From Oleiagrimonas soli (lineage in GTDB: Bacteria; Pseudomonadota; Gammaproteobacteria; Xanthomonadales; Rhodanobacteraceae), in assembly GCF_000761445.1 (NCBI RefSeq), contig NZ_KN196471.1, forward strand, positions 1 through 64,000: DNA of 64,000 bases, read 5' to 3'. Position numbers and translations under genes: made by a program. Below the pieces are notes generated by a model, which saw only the letters and a list, made by a program, of their open reading frames with translations, was not told where the DNA came from and ran no database searches. Positions 7,771 through 15,324 of this stretch are shown here, piece after piece. Each line of letters opens with the position of its first letter. The first letter of the stretch is position 1.

Positions 7771-8955
7771 ATGAACAAGACCATGAAACGCACCGTGCTC
7801 GCCATCGCCGTCACCGCGCTGTTCGGCGGTTCCGCGTATGCGCAGAGCGTCGATCCGCACCAGGGCAACAACGACAGCGTCAGCTTCGAGAAGGACGTGT
7901 CGCTGAATTCGGACGTGACCCTGCGCGGCCGCGTGCAGGTGGACGGCATGATCAACGTCGATTCGGCCGCCATCTCCATCGTCAACAACCGTCAGACCAA
8001 CGGCGCCAACTACGCCGAGAACCAGATGGTCACCAATGACGCGGACGTCGACGGCAACGCCGGTCGCGAGACCTCCGGCAACATCGGCGCCAACGTCGCC
8101 GCCGGCGACAACAACCAGCAGGACAACGCTGCCGCGCTGTCCGCGGCCGACGCCAGCTTCACCTTCGGTATGGCCGACTCGGAAGTCTTCGTCGATCAGC
8201 AGGGTTCGTTCAACCAGACGCTGAACATGGCCACCACCAACCAGGCCACGATCGGCAACAGCGCCTTCCGCGACGCGTCCGGCAACATCGGCGTCAACGT
8301 GACCTCGGGCAACAACAACCAGCAGAAGAATGCGATGGCCGCCTCGGTGGCGACCAGCAGCTTCGCGCAGGCGACGGTGTCCTCCGACCAGGCCTCCGGT
8401 CACAACGAGACCATCAACGCGCTGTACGAAGACGTCTACATGACGTCGGTGCAGGTCTCGCTGAGCGGCAGCGGCAGCGGCAGCTACAGCGGCAGCGGCC
8501 AGGGCAGCGCCGACCTCGGCCTGAGCGGTGCGGTCGACCAGATCGGCGACGTCTATCCGGACACCTGGACCGGCGACGCGCATCCGGCAGGTTCGCAGAC
8601 CGGTCACATCGATCTCGACACGGCCACGCAGGGCGGTTCGGACCTGAACGGCGACGGCGGCGCGCTGGCCTTCGGCTTCACGGATGACTCGTCCGCGTCG
8701 GGCGGCCTGGGCTTCGAGGAGTCGGGTGACGTGGCGCTGGACAACATCAACCTGTCCGGCACGGTGAACTACCTGCAGATCTCGTATCTGCCGACCACCA
8801 ACACCGCCTCGCTGGGCGGCAACGCCTTCCGCGGCGCGTCCGGCAACATCGGCATCAACGTCTCGGCCGGCACCGGCAATCAGCAGGCCAACAGCCTGGC
8901 GATGGCCGTCGCGCAGCCAAGCACCGGCGGCGGCAACGGCGGCGGTGGCGAATAA
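7771..8955 (+). CDS. Repeat-containing secreted protein, FapC-like major amyloid subunit candidate
   Basis: A 394-residue exported protein with signal peptide MNKTMKRTVLAIAVTALFGGSAYA and a strong GAGGG site before the ATG. Three well-conserved repeats, SGNIG(A/V/I)NV..G..NQQ.N, lie at 101-125, 169-194 and 356-381. They are separated by polar linkers, the longest (about 230-330) rich in Ser, Gly and Asp. The tail is TGGGNGGGGE. No cysteine is present. Asn/Gln/Gly-rich spaced repeats are what functional amyloid subunits show. Two strong hairpins follow the gene, suggesting its message is stabilised relative to downstream genes. Main subunit role is inferred. Confidence 0.82.
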   Translation: MNKTMKRTVLAIAVTALFGGSAYAQSVDPHQGNNDSVSFEKDVSLNSDVTLRGRVQVDGMINVDSAAISIVNNRQTNGANYAENQMVTNDADVDGNAGRETSGNIGANVAAGDNNQQDNAAALSAADASFTFGMADSEVFVDQQGSFNQTLNMATTNQATIGNSAFRDASGNIGVNVTSGNNNQQKNAMAASVATSSFAQATVSSDQASGHNETINALYEDVYMTSVQVSLSGSGSGSYSGSGQGSADLGLSGAVDQIGDVYPDTWTGDAHPAGSQTGHIDLDTATQGGSDLNGDGGALAFGFTDDSSASGGLGFEESGDVALDNINLSGTVNYLQISYLPTTNTASLGGNAFRGASGNIGINVSAGTGNQQANSLAMAVAQPSTGGGNGGGGE

Positions 8956-8971
8956 CGCCTGAAGCTCTCCC

Positions 8972-9026
8972 ATCGCACGCTCGCGTGCGATCCGTTCCCC
9001 GGCCGCTCCTCCCGCGGCCGGGGAAC
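8972..9026 (+). terminator. Tandem intercistronic hairpins
   Basis: Two perfect hairpins in the gap after the main repeat protein. The first is an 8-bp stem (8972-8979 with 8984-8991, loop CTCG). The second is a 13-bp GC-rich stem (GTTCCCCGGCCGC at 8994-9006 with its complement at 9014-9026, seven-base loop). Neither has a U-tract, so a partial terminator or 3'-end-stabilising structure is more likely than full termination. The next operon gene starts 31 bases later. Confidence 0.75.
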
Positions 9027-9056
9027 ACCTTCTCCACCGAGGACAGGATTCCGATC

Positions 9057-9755
9057 ATGCGTCTGCTCTGCGCCCTTCTCGCACTGCTCTGCGCCCTGAC
9101 CGCGACCGCACCGGCCCGCGGCGGCGACGTCCAATTCGCCGGCGTGCTGCCCAACGGCGCACTGTACGCGCGCAACGTCGAAAGCATGCAGGAAGCGCGC
9201 TATCGCTACATCGTGCGCCAGCAGACCGATTACAGCTGCGGCGCGGCGGCGCTGGCCACCATCCTGCGCTACGGCTACGGCATGAACGTCGACGAGCGCC
9301 TGGTGATCCAGGGCCTGATGGGCGTGTCCGATCCGGAGCAAGTCGCCAAGCGCGGCTTCTCGCTGCTCGACATCAAGCGCTACGTGCAGGAACTGGGTCT
9401 GCGCGGGCGCGGCTACCGCGTGTCGGTCGAACGCCTGCACACGCTGCGCGTGCCAACCATCGTGCTGATGGACGTCAACGGCTTCAGCCATTTCGTGGTG
9501 CTCAAGCAGGTGCAAGGAGACACCGTCGAGATCGCCGACCCGATGCTCGGCAACCGCTCGCTGCCGCTCAAGGACTTCCTGCGCGAGTGGCCGTCGCGAG
9601 CGCTGTTCGTCGTCATCGGCAGCGGCTTCGATCGCCAGACCGCCCTGCTCAAACCCATGCAAAAACCCAGCGCACGCGCCCTCTACGCGCGGCGCGGCCC
9701 CATTTCCGACGCCGAACTGCTGGACTTCGGCTTCACCAACGCCGACCTGTTCTGA
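9057..9755 (+). CDS. C39-like cysteine peptidase, FapD-like
   Basis: A 232-residue exported peptidase of the C39 (bacteriocin-processing) fold without an ABC transporter. Signal-like N-terminus MRLLCALLALLCALTATAPA. Catalytic residues are readable: oxyanion Q55, nucleophile C61 in DYSCGAAALATIL, H145 in GFSHFVVL and D161 in IADP. Length and architecture match FapD of Pseudomonas, a periplasmic peptidase required for amyloid export. It sits fourth in the operon, after the hairpins. It probably processes or licenses secretion of an operon product; the substrate is not known. Confidence 0.85.
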   Translation: MRLLCALLALLCALTATAPARGGDVQFAGVLPNGALYARNVESMQEARYRYIVRQQTDYSCGAAALATILRYGYGMNVDERLVIQGLMGVSDPEQVAKRGFSLLDIKRYVQELGLRGRGYRVSVERLHTLRVPTIVLMDVNGFSHFVVLKQVQGDTVEIADPMLGNRSLPLKDFLREWPSRALFVVIGSGFDRQTALLKPMQKPSARALYARRGPISDAELLDFGFTNADLF

Positions 9756-9778
9756 CGGCCGGCGTGCAGGAGCACACC

Positions 9779-10603
9779 ATGAAGACTTCGCTTTCCCTGA
9801 TCACCGTCGCTCTCGGTCTCGTCGGCGTCTCGACGCAGGCGCAGGCCATCGAACACGCTGCACCGGCCGGCAATGGCCTCAGCGAGATCGGCGACGAGGA
9901 ACTCTCGCAGATGCGCGGACGCTGGACACCCGGCGACGGCAGCGCCACCGTGGCCTACTTCGGCGTCACCATGAGCAGCAACTGGACCACCAGCGGCGGT
10001 CAGCAGCTGCAGAGCGCGATGACCGTCGGCATGCGCTTCGACGACCAGAACACGCCCACGGTGACCTTCCAGCCGACGGTGACCATCGTCAGCACCCAAC
10101 CGATACCCGCTGCCGGCAGCGCGGCCGCCAGCGGCGCGACATCGACCCAGCGTTCGGTGGACAGCTCGGGCCTGAACAACGTGTCCGGCCTGGTGCAGGG
10201 CGTGCAATTGGCCGGCGACGGCAACCAGGCCGACAACGTCACCGCGATCACGGTGCGCAACGAAAACGACGCGGACGCGCCGGCCCTGGCGCAGCAAACG
10301 GGCACCGCCTTCAACGGTCAGCCGCAGCAGCAATCGGTGCAGAACGGCGACGCCTCGGCCAGCGCCAGCATCGACGGCAGCGGCGCGCGCGTGTCGCTGA
10401 GCGTTGCCGGCCAGGGTCAGGTGCAGCAGTGGATCCGCAGCGGCAGCCTCGGCCAGGTCATCGCACTGGGCGCCGACAGCCAGCTCGTCAGCAACCGCAT
10501 GCAGATCAATCTGGTGCAGCGCTCGCTGGCCAGCAATGTCAGCCTCACCCGCGACTTCGCGCAATCGGTCAGTCAGGTACGCGGCATCGGCTTGAGCTAC
10601 TGA
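9779..10603 (+). CDS. Repeat-containing secreted protein, FapE-like
   Basis: A 274-residue exported protein (signal peptide MKTSLSLITVALGLVGVSTQAQA), starting nine bases after AGGAG. Residues 33-48 read GLSEIGDEELSQMRGR, resembling a double-glycine leader (acidic ELxxMxG) with GR in place of GG. One copy of the operon repeat lies at 132-159 (SGLVQGVQLAGDGNQADN). The middle is Gln/Ser/Ala-rich and the last 60 residues look folded. Position five, between the peptidase and the barrel protein, is that of FapE, a minor fibril component. Homology is inferred from position and the shared repeat. Confidence 0.75.
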   Translation: MKTSLSLITVALGLVGVSTQAQAIEHAAPAGNGLSEIGDEELSQMRGRWTPGDGSATVAYFGVTMSSNWTTSGGQQLQSAMTVGMRFDDQNTPTVTFQPTVTIVSTQPIPAAGSAAASGATSTQRSVDSSGLNNVSGLVQGVQLAGDGNQADNVTAITVRNENDADAPALAQQTGTAFNGQPQQQSVQNGDASASASIDGSGARVSLSVAGQGQVQQWIRSGSLGQVIALGADSQLVSNRMQINLVQRSLASNVSLTRDFAQSVSQVRGIGLSY

Positions 10604-10617
10604 ACAGGGGATTTTTC

Positions 10618-11964
10618 ATGCTTCGCGATCGCAACACGGATTGGCTCGGCCGCACGCTGCTGGGCGTCGCAATCTCGCTGGCCCTCGCGGCCGGCGCACA
10701 GGCGCAGAACACCGCGCCAGTCAACGGCATGTCGACATCGGAGAAGGACCAGGCCGAAGTGCGCACGCTGCTCGCGCAACTGCAGGCGCTGAAGACCGGC
10801 TACGCCGACCAGGTGCGCCGCCTGCGCGATCTGGATGCCCAGGTGCAGGCGCTCGAATCGCGCCTGGCCGGTCGCACGCTGGACAACCGCACGCTGCCGG
10901 CGCCGCCCGCGACCAGCCAGCCGCAGGTTGCGCAGAGCGGCGGCGAACCGGGCTCGCAGCCGATCCGCAATGCCCAGGGCAGCACCGGCGAGGACGCGCG
11001 GCCGTCGCGCAGCGTGGAAGACGTGCTGCAGCAGGAACACGCGCTGTTCGATCGCAAGTTCACCATCGAGAACGGCCTGACCTACGCCCGCTACGACCGC
11101 AAGCAGCTCACCCTCAACGGCTTCCTCGCGTTGGACGCGATCTTCCTCGGCAACATCGCGGTGGAGAACGTCGAGTCCGACACCCTGACCTACAACTTCG
11201 CCGCGCGCTACGGCCTCAGCCCGCGCTGGACGTTGAACCTCGACGTGCCCTACCTGGCCCGTCGCACCACATACCAGAAGGGCGGCGCCGGCGGCTCGGC
11301 CGCCGCCACGGCAGAGCAGATCGTGTCCGGCAGCCACATCGGCGACAGCACGCTGAGCGTCAACTACCGCATGCTGCCGGAAACCGCGACGCGCCCCGAC
11401 ACCGTACTCACCTTCGGCATCACCGCGCCGACCGGACGCCATCCCTACGGCATCGACTGGCGCGTGCTGGAACGCGACAACGACCAGTTCGTGCGCTTCG
11501 CCGTGCCCAGCCAGCAACCCACCGGCAACGGCATGTGGACGGCCAACCTGGGACTGTCGATGGTCAAGACGCTGGACCCGGCGATCCTGTTCGGCAACAT
11601 CGGCGTCGCCCACAGCATGGCGCGCGACTTCAGCGACCTCGACAACAACCCGGACACCATGAATCCAGGCCGCGTGCAGCTCGGCAACGTCTACAGCTTC
11701 GGCGGCGGCGTGGCCTTCGCCTTCAACGAACGCACCAGTCTGAGCCTGTCGTTCAACGACCGCATCAACGCCAAAGCGCGCGTGCAGCCGCGCGGCGGCG
11801 AATGGGATTCGGTGATCGGCAGCGACGGCCATGCCGCGACCTTCAACATGGGCGTGACCTATGCGCTGAACCAGCACACCACGCTGGTCAGCCTGCTCGG
11901 CATCGGCCTGACCCCGGACGCGCCGGACGTCACGCTGAGCGTGAAGATCCCCTATACCTTCTGA
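10618..11964 (+). CDS. Outer-membrane beta-barrel protein with N-terminal coiled coil, FapF-like
   Basis: A 448-residue outer-membrane protein. Signal peptide to about residue 29, then a heptad-rich helix (about 40-86, LLAQLQALKTG...RLRDLDAQVQALESRLAG). Next come a Pro/Ser/Gln linker and a short plug-like helix (132-146). From about 148 onward alternating strands form a predicted barrel ending in KIPYTF, with the terminal phenylalanine used for BAM insertion. This is the FapF plan: trimerising coiled coil, plug helix and a secretion barrel that exports amyloid subunits. It is the last gene of the operon and convergent with the regulator gene. Confidence 0.82.
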   Translation: MLRDRNTDWLGRTLLGVAISLALAAGAQAQNTAPVNGMSTSEKDQAEVRTLLAQLQALKTGYADQVRRLRDLDAQVQALESRLAGRTLDNRTLPAPPATSQPQVAQSGGEPGSQPIRNAQGSTGEDARPSRSVEDVLQQEHALFDRKFTIENGLTYARYDRKQLTLNGFLALDAIFLGNIAVENVESDTLTYNFAARYGLSPRWTLNLDVPYLARRTTYQKGGAGGSAAATAEQIVSGSHIGDSTLSVNYRMLPETATRPDTVLTFGITAPTGRHPYGIDWRVLERDNDQFVRFAVPSQQPTGNGMWTANLGLSMVKTLDPAILFGNIGVAHSMARDFSDLDNNPDTMNPGRVQLGNVYSFGGGVAFAFNERTSLSLSFNDRINAKARVQPRGGEWDSVIGSDGHAATFNMGVTYALNQHTTLVSLLGIGLTPDAPDVTLSVKIPYTF

Positions 11965-12003
11965 AGTCCCGCACGCCGCTGACGGCGAGGTGCACGCACG
12001 CGC

Positions 12004-13380
12004 TCAATGCGTGGTGGTGTTGAGCCTGACGCTGTACTTCTTGCACAGGCGATACACCGTCACCCGCGAAACCTGCAGCCGCCGCGCGCATTCGCTAACG
12101 TTGAAGCGACTGGCGCGCAGACAGGCGATGATGGCTTCGCGCTCGGCATGCGCGCGGGCCAGATCCAGCGTCGGTGCGTGTGCGCCGACCGGCGCGGCCG
12201 CCGGCCGCGCCGCCAGATCGAGATCGGCCGCACCGATCAGCGGCGACTCCGCCACCACCGCCGCGCGGCGCACGCGGTTCATCAGTTCGCGCACGTTACC
12301 GGGCCACGCGAACGTGCACAGCGCGGTCTCGGCCTCCGGACCGAAGTCGCGCACGTGCGTGCCGGCCGCATGCTCGCGGCGGAAAGCGTCGAGGAAATGC
12401 CGCGCCAGACGCAGGATGTCCGCGCCGCGATCGCGCAGCGGCGGCACCGGCAGACGCAGCACGTTGAGCCGGTAGTACAGATCCTCGCGGAAACGGCCAT
12501 CGGCGACCGCTTTCTCCAGATCCACGTGGGTCGCCGCGATCACGCGCACATCCAGGCGGATCGACACGCAGCTGCCGACGCGCTCGATGGTGCCTTCCTG
12601 CAGGAAGCGCAGCAGGTTGGTCTGCGCATCGAGCGGCAGGTCGCCGATCTCGTCGAGGAACACCACGCCGCCGTCGGCGGCCTCGATGCGGCCGATCTTG
12701 CGCGAACCGGCGCCGGTGAACGCGCCGCGCTCGTGACCGAACAGTTCCGACTGCACCAGATTGGCCGGCAAGGCGCCGCAGTTGATCGCCACGAACGGTC
12801 CATCGCGACGGACCGAGCGACGATGCAGCGCGCGCGCGGCGACTTCCTTGCCGGTGCCGGTCTCGCCGGTGATCAGCACAGGCACGTCGACCGGCGCGAA
12901 CTTGGTGATGCGCGCCGCCAGCTTGCGCATCGGCGGACTGCAGCCGTACATGCCCTCGAACACGCAGTCGTTTTCGACCGTGCGATCGGCGGCGTTCAAC
13001 CGCGCCATGCCCCAGGCGTGACCCAACGCGTCGAACAGACGATCCGCGTGCACCGGCGCCGTGACATAGTCGAAGCAAGCGGCGCGCACCAGCGTCGCCA
13101 CGCGTCGATCCGCCAACGCCTGCGAACACACCAGCGCCACCCAGCGCTTCTCCGGATGCGCCGCCAACAGAGCCTCCAGACGCGTCAGGCGCCGATCGTC
13201 CCGTTCGCGCAGATCGATGACGCCGACCGTCGCCGCGCTGCGCGCCAGCAGGGCCTCGACGTCGCCTTGCAGCGGCAAGTCCAGCACGTCCCATCCCGCC
13301 TGGTCCAGCGCCGCGTCTTGTTCTGTTTCGATCTGGCCAAGCCAGACCACCTTGCGCCTGAATCGCGCCGGTTCAGTCAT
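12004..13380 (-). CDS. Sigma-54-dependent activator, VpsR-like
   Basis: A 458-residue enhancer-binding protein. The N-terminal 125 residues form a degenerate receiver-like domain ending CFDYVTAPVHADRL...LGHAWGMA, a pattern I associate with VpsR-type regulators; no canonical phospho-acceptor is apparent. The AAA+ domain has Walker A GETGTGKE (172-179), the sigma-54-contacting GAFTGA (219-224), Walker B VVFLDE (239-244) and LYYRLNV (301-307). A Fis-type helix-turn-helix closes it (427-448). Start at 13380 chosen over 13395. Convergent with the amyloid-like operon, which carries the matching promoter, so it is the probable activator. VpsR binds cyclic di-GMP; whether this one does is inference. 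Confidence 0.92.
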   Translation of the reverse strand: MTEPARFRRKVVWLGQIETEQDAALDQAGWDVLDLPLQGDVEALLARSAATVGVIDLRERDDRRLTRLEALLAAHPEKRWVALVCSQALADRRVATLVRAACFDYVTAPVHADRLFDALGHAWGMARLNAADRTVENDCVFEGMYGCSPPMRKLAARITKFAPVDVPVLITGETGTGKEVAARALHRRSVRRDGPFVAINCGALPANLVQSELFGHERGAFTGAGSRKIGRIEAADGGVVFLDEIGDLPLDAQTNLLRFLQEGTIERVGSCVSIRLDVRVIAATHVDLEKAVADGRFREDLYYRLNVLRLPVPPLRDRGADILRLARHFLDAFRREHAAGTHVRDFGPEAETALCTFAWPGNVRELMNRVRRAAVVAESPLIGAADLDLAARPAAAPVGAHAPTLDLARAHAEREAIIACLRASRFNVSECARRLQVSRVTVYRLCKKYSVRLNTTTH

Positions 13381-13513
13381 GGAATCCGTCCCCATCGATG
13401 GATGCGTGAAGCGCTGCAAGCCAAGTGCAGCGTGACGTCCCATCAGCTTCGCGCAGCCGCGCGCGGGCGGCCATTCCACGACCGTCGTATGCCTTTCAGT
13501 GGAACGCGCCGAA

Positions 13514-14335
13514 TCAGCCCAGGAACAGGTCCGGCAGCAGCGGCTGACCGGGTTCGACGGCATAGCCGCTGAAATCGCTCACGCCCGCTTCGCGCAGCAC
13601 GTCCTCGTCGATGGAGAATCGGCCGTTGCAGTCCCGCGCCGGCTTGCACAGCAGCGCATGCGCGGCATCGGCGACGATCTCCGGCGTGCGGCAAAAGCGC
13701 GGCTGCACCGTATCGCCGAGCATCGCCAGCGCCGCGGTCGCGATCACCGTGCGCGGCCACAGCGCGTGCACGCCGATGCCCTGGGAGCCGAGTTCGGCGG
13801 CCAGACCGAGCGTGACGAAGCTCATGCCCATCTTGGCCAGCGTGTAGCCGGTGTGCGGTCCCCACCACTTCGGATCCAGATTCGGCGGCGGCGCCAGGCT
13901 CAGGATGTGCGGATTGGCGGCCTTGCGCAGATACGGCAGCGCCGCCTGCGCGCACACGAAGCTGCCGCGCGCGTTGACCTGCTGCATCAGGTCGAAGCGC
14001 TTCATCGGCGTCTTCTCGATGCCGGCCAGCCAGATCGCGCTGGCGTTGTTGACCAGAATGTCGATGCCGCCGAAGCGCTCCGCCGCCTGCGCCATCGCTG
14101 CGGCGACCGCCTGCTCGTCGCGGATGTCGAGCTTGATCGGCAGCGCCGCGCCGCCCGCGGCTTCGACGGCCTCGGCCGCCGAGTGGATGGTGCCGGGCAG
14201 CTTGGGGTTGGGCACGCCGCTCTTGGCCGCGATCACCACGTTGGCGCCGTCGCGCGCGGCGCGCAGACCGATCGCCAGACCGATGCCGCGCGAGGCGCCG
14301 GTGATGAACAGGGTTTTCCCGGAAAGTCCGCTCAT
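13514..14335 (-). CDS. SDR family NAD(P)-dependent oxidoreductase
   Basis: A 273-residue short-chain dehydrogenase/reductase. The cofactor motif TGASRGIG is near the N-terminus, NNAS in mid-protein, and the catalytic Tyr-Lys pair in GYTLAKMGMS. The insert SGVPNPKLPGTIHSAAE after the second strand is typical of the HSDL2 / citronellol-dehydrogenase-like branch, often acting on fatty or branched-chain substrates. An ATG six bases upstream (14341) is too close to the AGG ribosome site. It lies 133 bases upstream of the sigma-54 activator on the same strand. Substrate not predictable. Confidence 0.88.
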   Translation of the reverse strand: MSGLSGKTLFITGASRGIGLAIGLRAARDGANVVIAAKSGVPNPKLPGTIHSAAEAVEAAGGAALPIKLDIRDEQAVAAAMAQAAERFGGIDILVNNASAIWLAGIEKTPMKRFDLMQQVNARGSFVCAQAALPYLRKAANPHILSLAPPPNLDPKWWGPHTGYTLAKMGMSFVTLGLAAELGSQGIGVHALWPRTVIATAALAMLGDTVQPRFCRTPEIVADAAHALLCKPARDCNGRFSIDEDVLREAGVSDFSGYAVEPGQPLLPDLFLG

Positions 14336-14386
14336 GCGCATGTCCTGCTGCGTGCCGAAAGCCGTCAGTGTACGCCCGCCATCGCG

Positions 14387-14992
14387 CTACTCGCGTTGGA
14401 AGCGCGGCAGCACGTCGCGCAGTTCGGCCAGACGCGCGACCGGATCGCGCAGTTCCAGCAGCATCTGCCGCTCGGCCACGTCCAGCGGCAGCAGTTCGGC
14501 CAGACGGTATCCGACCCACGACGCCTCGTCGTAGCTGGACTTCGGCGCGTCGCGCCAATGCGGCGCGGCCTGCTCGATCAGTCGCTGCAGCACCTCGCCC
14601 AGCAGCACGAATTCGGCGGGCAGCTCCTGTTCGGCCTCGGCTTCCCAGCAACGCACGTCACCGCGCAGTTGGCCGTTGTCGCGCATGTGCACGCGCTCGA
14701 CGCGGAAGCGCTCTTGTCCCTGCGCGCGGATGCCGAGAATGCCGCCGGCATCGGTGAAGAAATCGGTGATCCGCGCCAGCGTGCCGACTGCGGCGGGAAC
14801 CGCCGGCGCGCCGACTTCCTGGCCTTCCAGAATCAGGCACACGCCGAACGGTGCGTCGCTGCGCGTGCATTCGCGCACCATGTCCAGATAGCGCAGCTCG
14901 AACACGCGCAGGCGCAGCTGGCCGCCGGGGAACAGTACCGTGGACAGTGGAAACAGCGGCAGATCGGTGAGGGTCGAGACGGTCGAAGCCAT
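14387..14992 (-). CDS. LON N-terminal (substrate-binding) domain protein
   Basis: A 201-residue stand-alone LON substrate-binding domain, without the AAA+ or protease parts of Lon. It opens with the family signature LPLFPLSTVLFPGGQLRLRVFE, followed by RYLDMV and a PFGVCLI strand. The rest is the helical half (residues about 120-200). Such proteins are widespread and may recognise unfolded proteins, but the role is unproven. It lies 51 bases upstream of the SDR gene on the same strand and may share a transcript. Confidence 0.88.
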   Translation of the reverse strand: MASTVSTLTDLPLFPLSTVLFPGGQLRLRVFELRYLDMVRECTRSDAPFGVCLILEGQEVGAPAVPAAVGTLARITDFFTDAGGILGIRAQGQERFRVERVHMRDNGQLRGDVRCWEAEAEQELPAEFVLLGEVLQRLIEQAAPHWRDAPKSSYDEASWVGYRLAELLPLDVAERQMLLELRDPVARLAELRDVLPRFQRE

Positions 14993-15324
14993 GCCCCGAG
15001 TGTATCGACCGTCGCGCGTAACGTCAGGGATACGCTGAACACGCCTACGCAGAGGTCTCCGTTCTGCCTGCGCGCAGACGCGGTGCGGCGGCGCGGCGCG
15101 GCGGCGCGGCGCGGCGGTGAAGGCGGGACGGCCAGTGGCGGCGGCGCGGCGGGCGGAAGATCGCCCCGGGCGCTTGGCAACAACAGATCGGGAGGGATGT
15201 CCAGAAGACCGCGTCGGCCCTCATGCGCGACTTGTCCTGGCAATCAGCCTGCGTGGCACCACGTGCACCATCCGCCGAGCCTTCCGGACCTCATGCCGCC
15301 TGCGCAGGCGGCTTCAGAGCATCC
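14993..15324. other. Intergenic stretch with GC-rich simple repeat
   Basis: A 332-base gap between mpl and the LON-domain gene with no convincing gene. Near 15081-15117 it contains a run of imperfect GGCGGCGCGGC units, and the following 60 bases are also strongly GC-rich. Both neighbouring genes are on the minus strand, so the gap holds the LON-domain gene's promoter and the 3' flank of mpl. No clear terminator with a T-tract was seen. Confidence 0.6.

Noticed and set aside
8461-8512. Short direct repeats (GGCAGC units) that could suggest a CRISPR or VNTR
   Set aside because: They encode the Ser-Gly linker of the long repeat protein, are only 6 bases long, and have no spacers.
13413-13431. 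Dyad GCTGCA-N7-TGCAGC upstream of the sigma-54 activator gene
   Set aside because: Considered as an autoregulatory site, but half-sites and spacing differ from the paired dyads of the operon, and such GC dyads are expected by chance.
15081-15117. Tandem GGCGGCGCGGC-like units
   Set aside because: Looks like a GC simple-sequence run in an intergenic gap; no flanking target duplication or coding sense, so not called a mobile or functional repeat.
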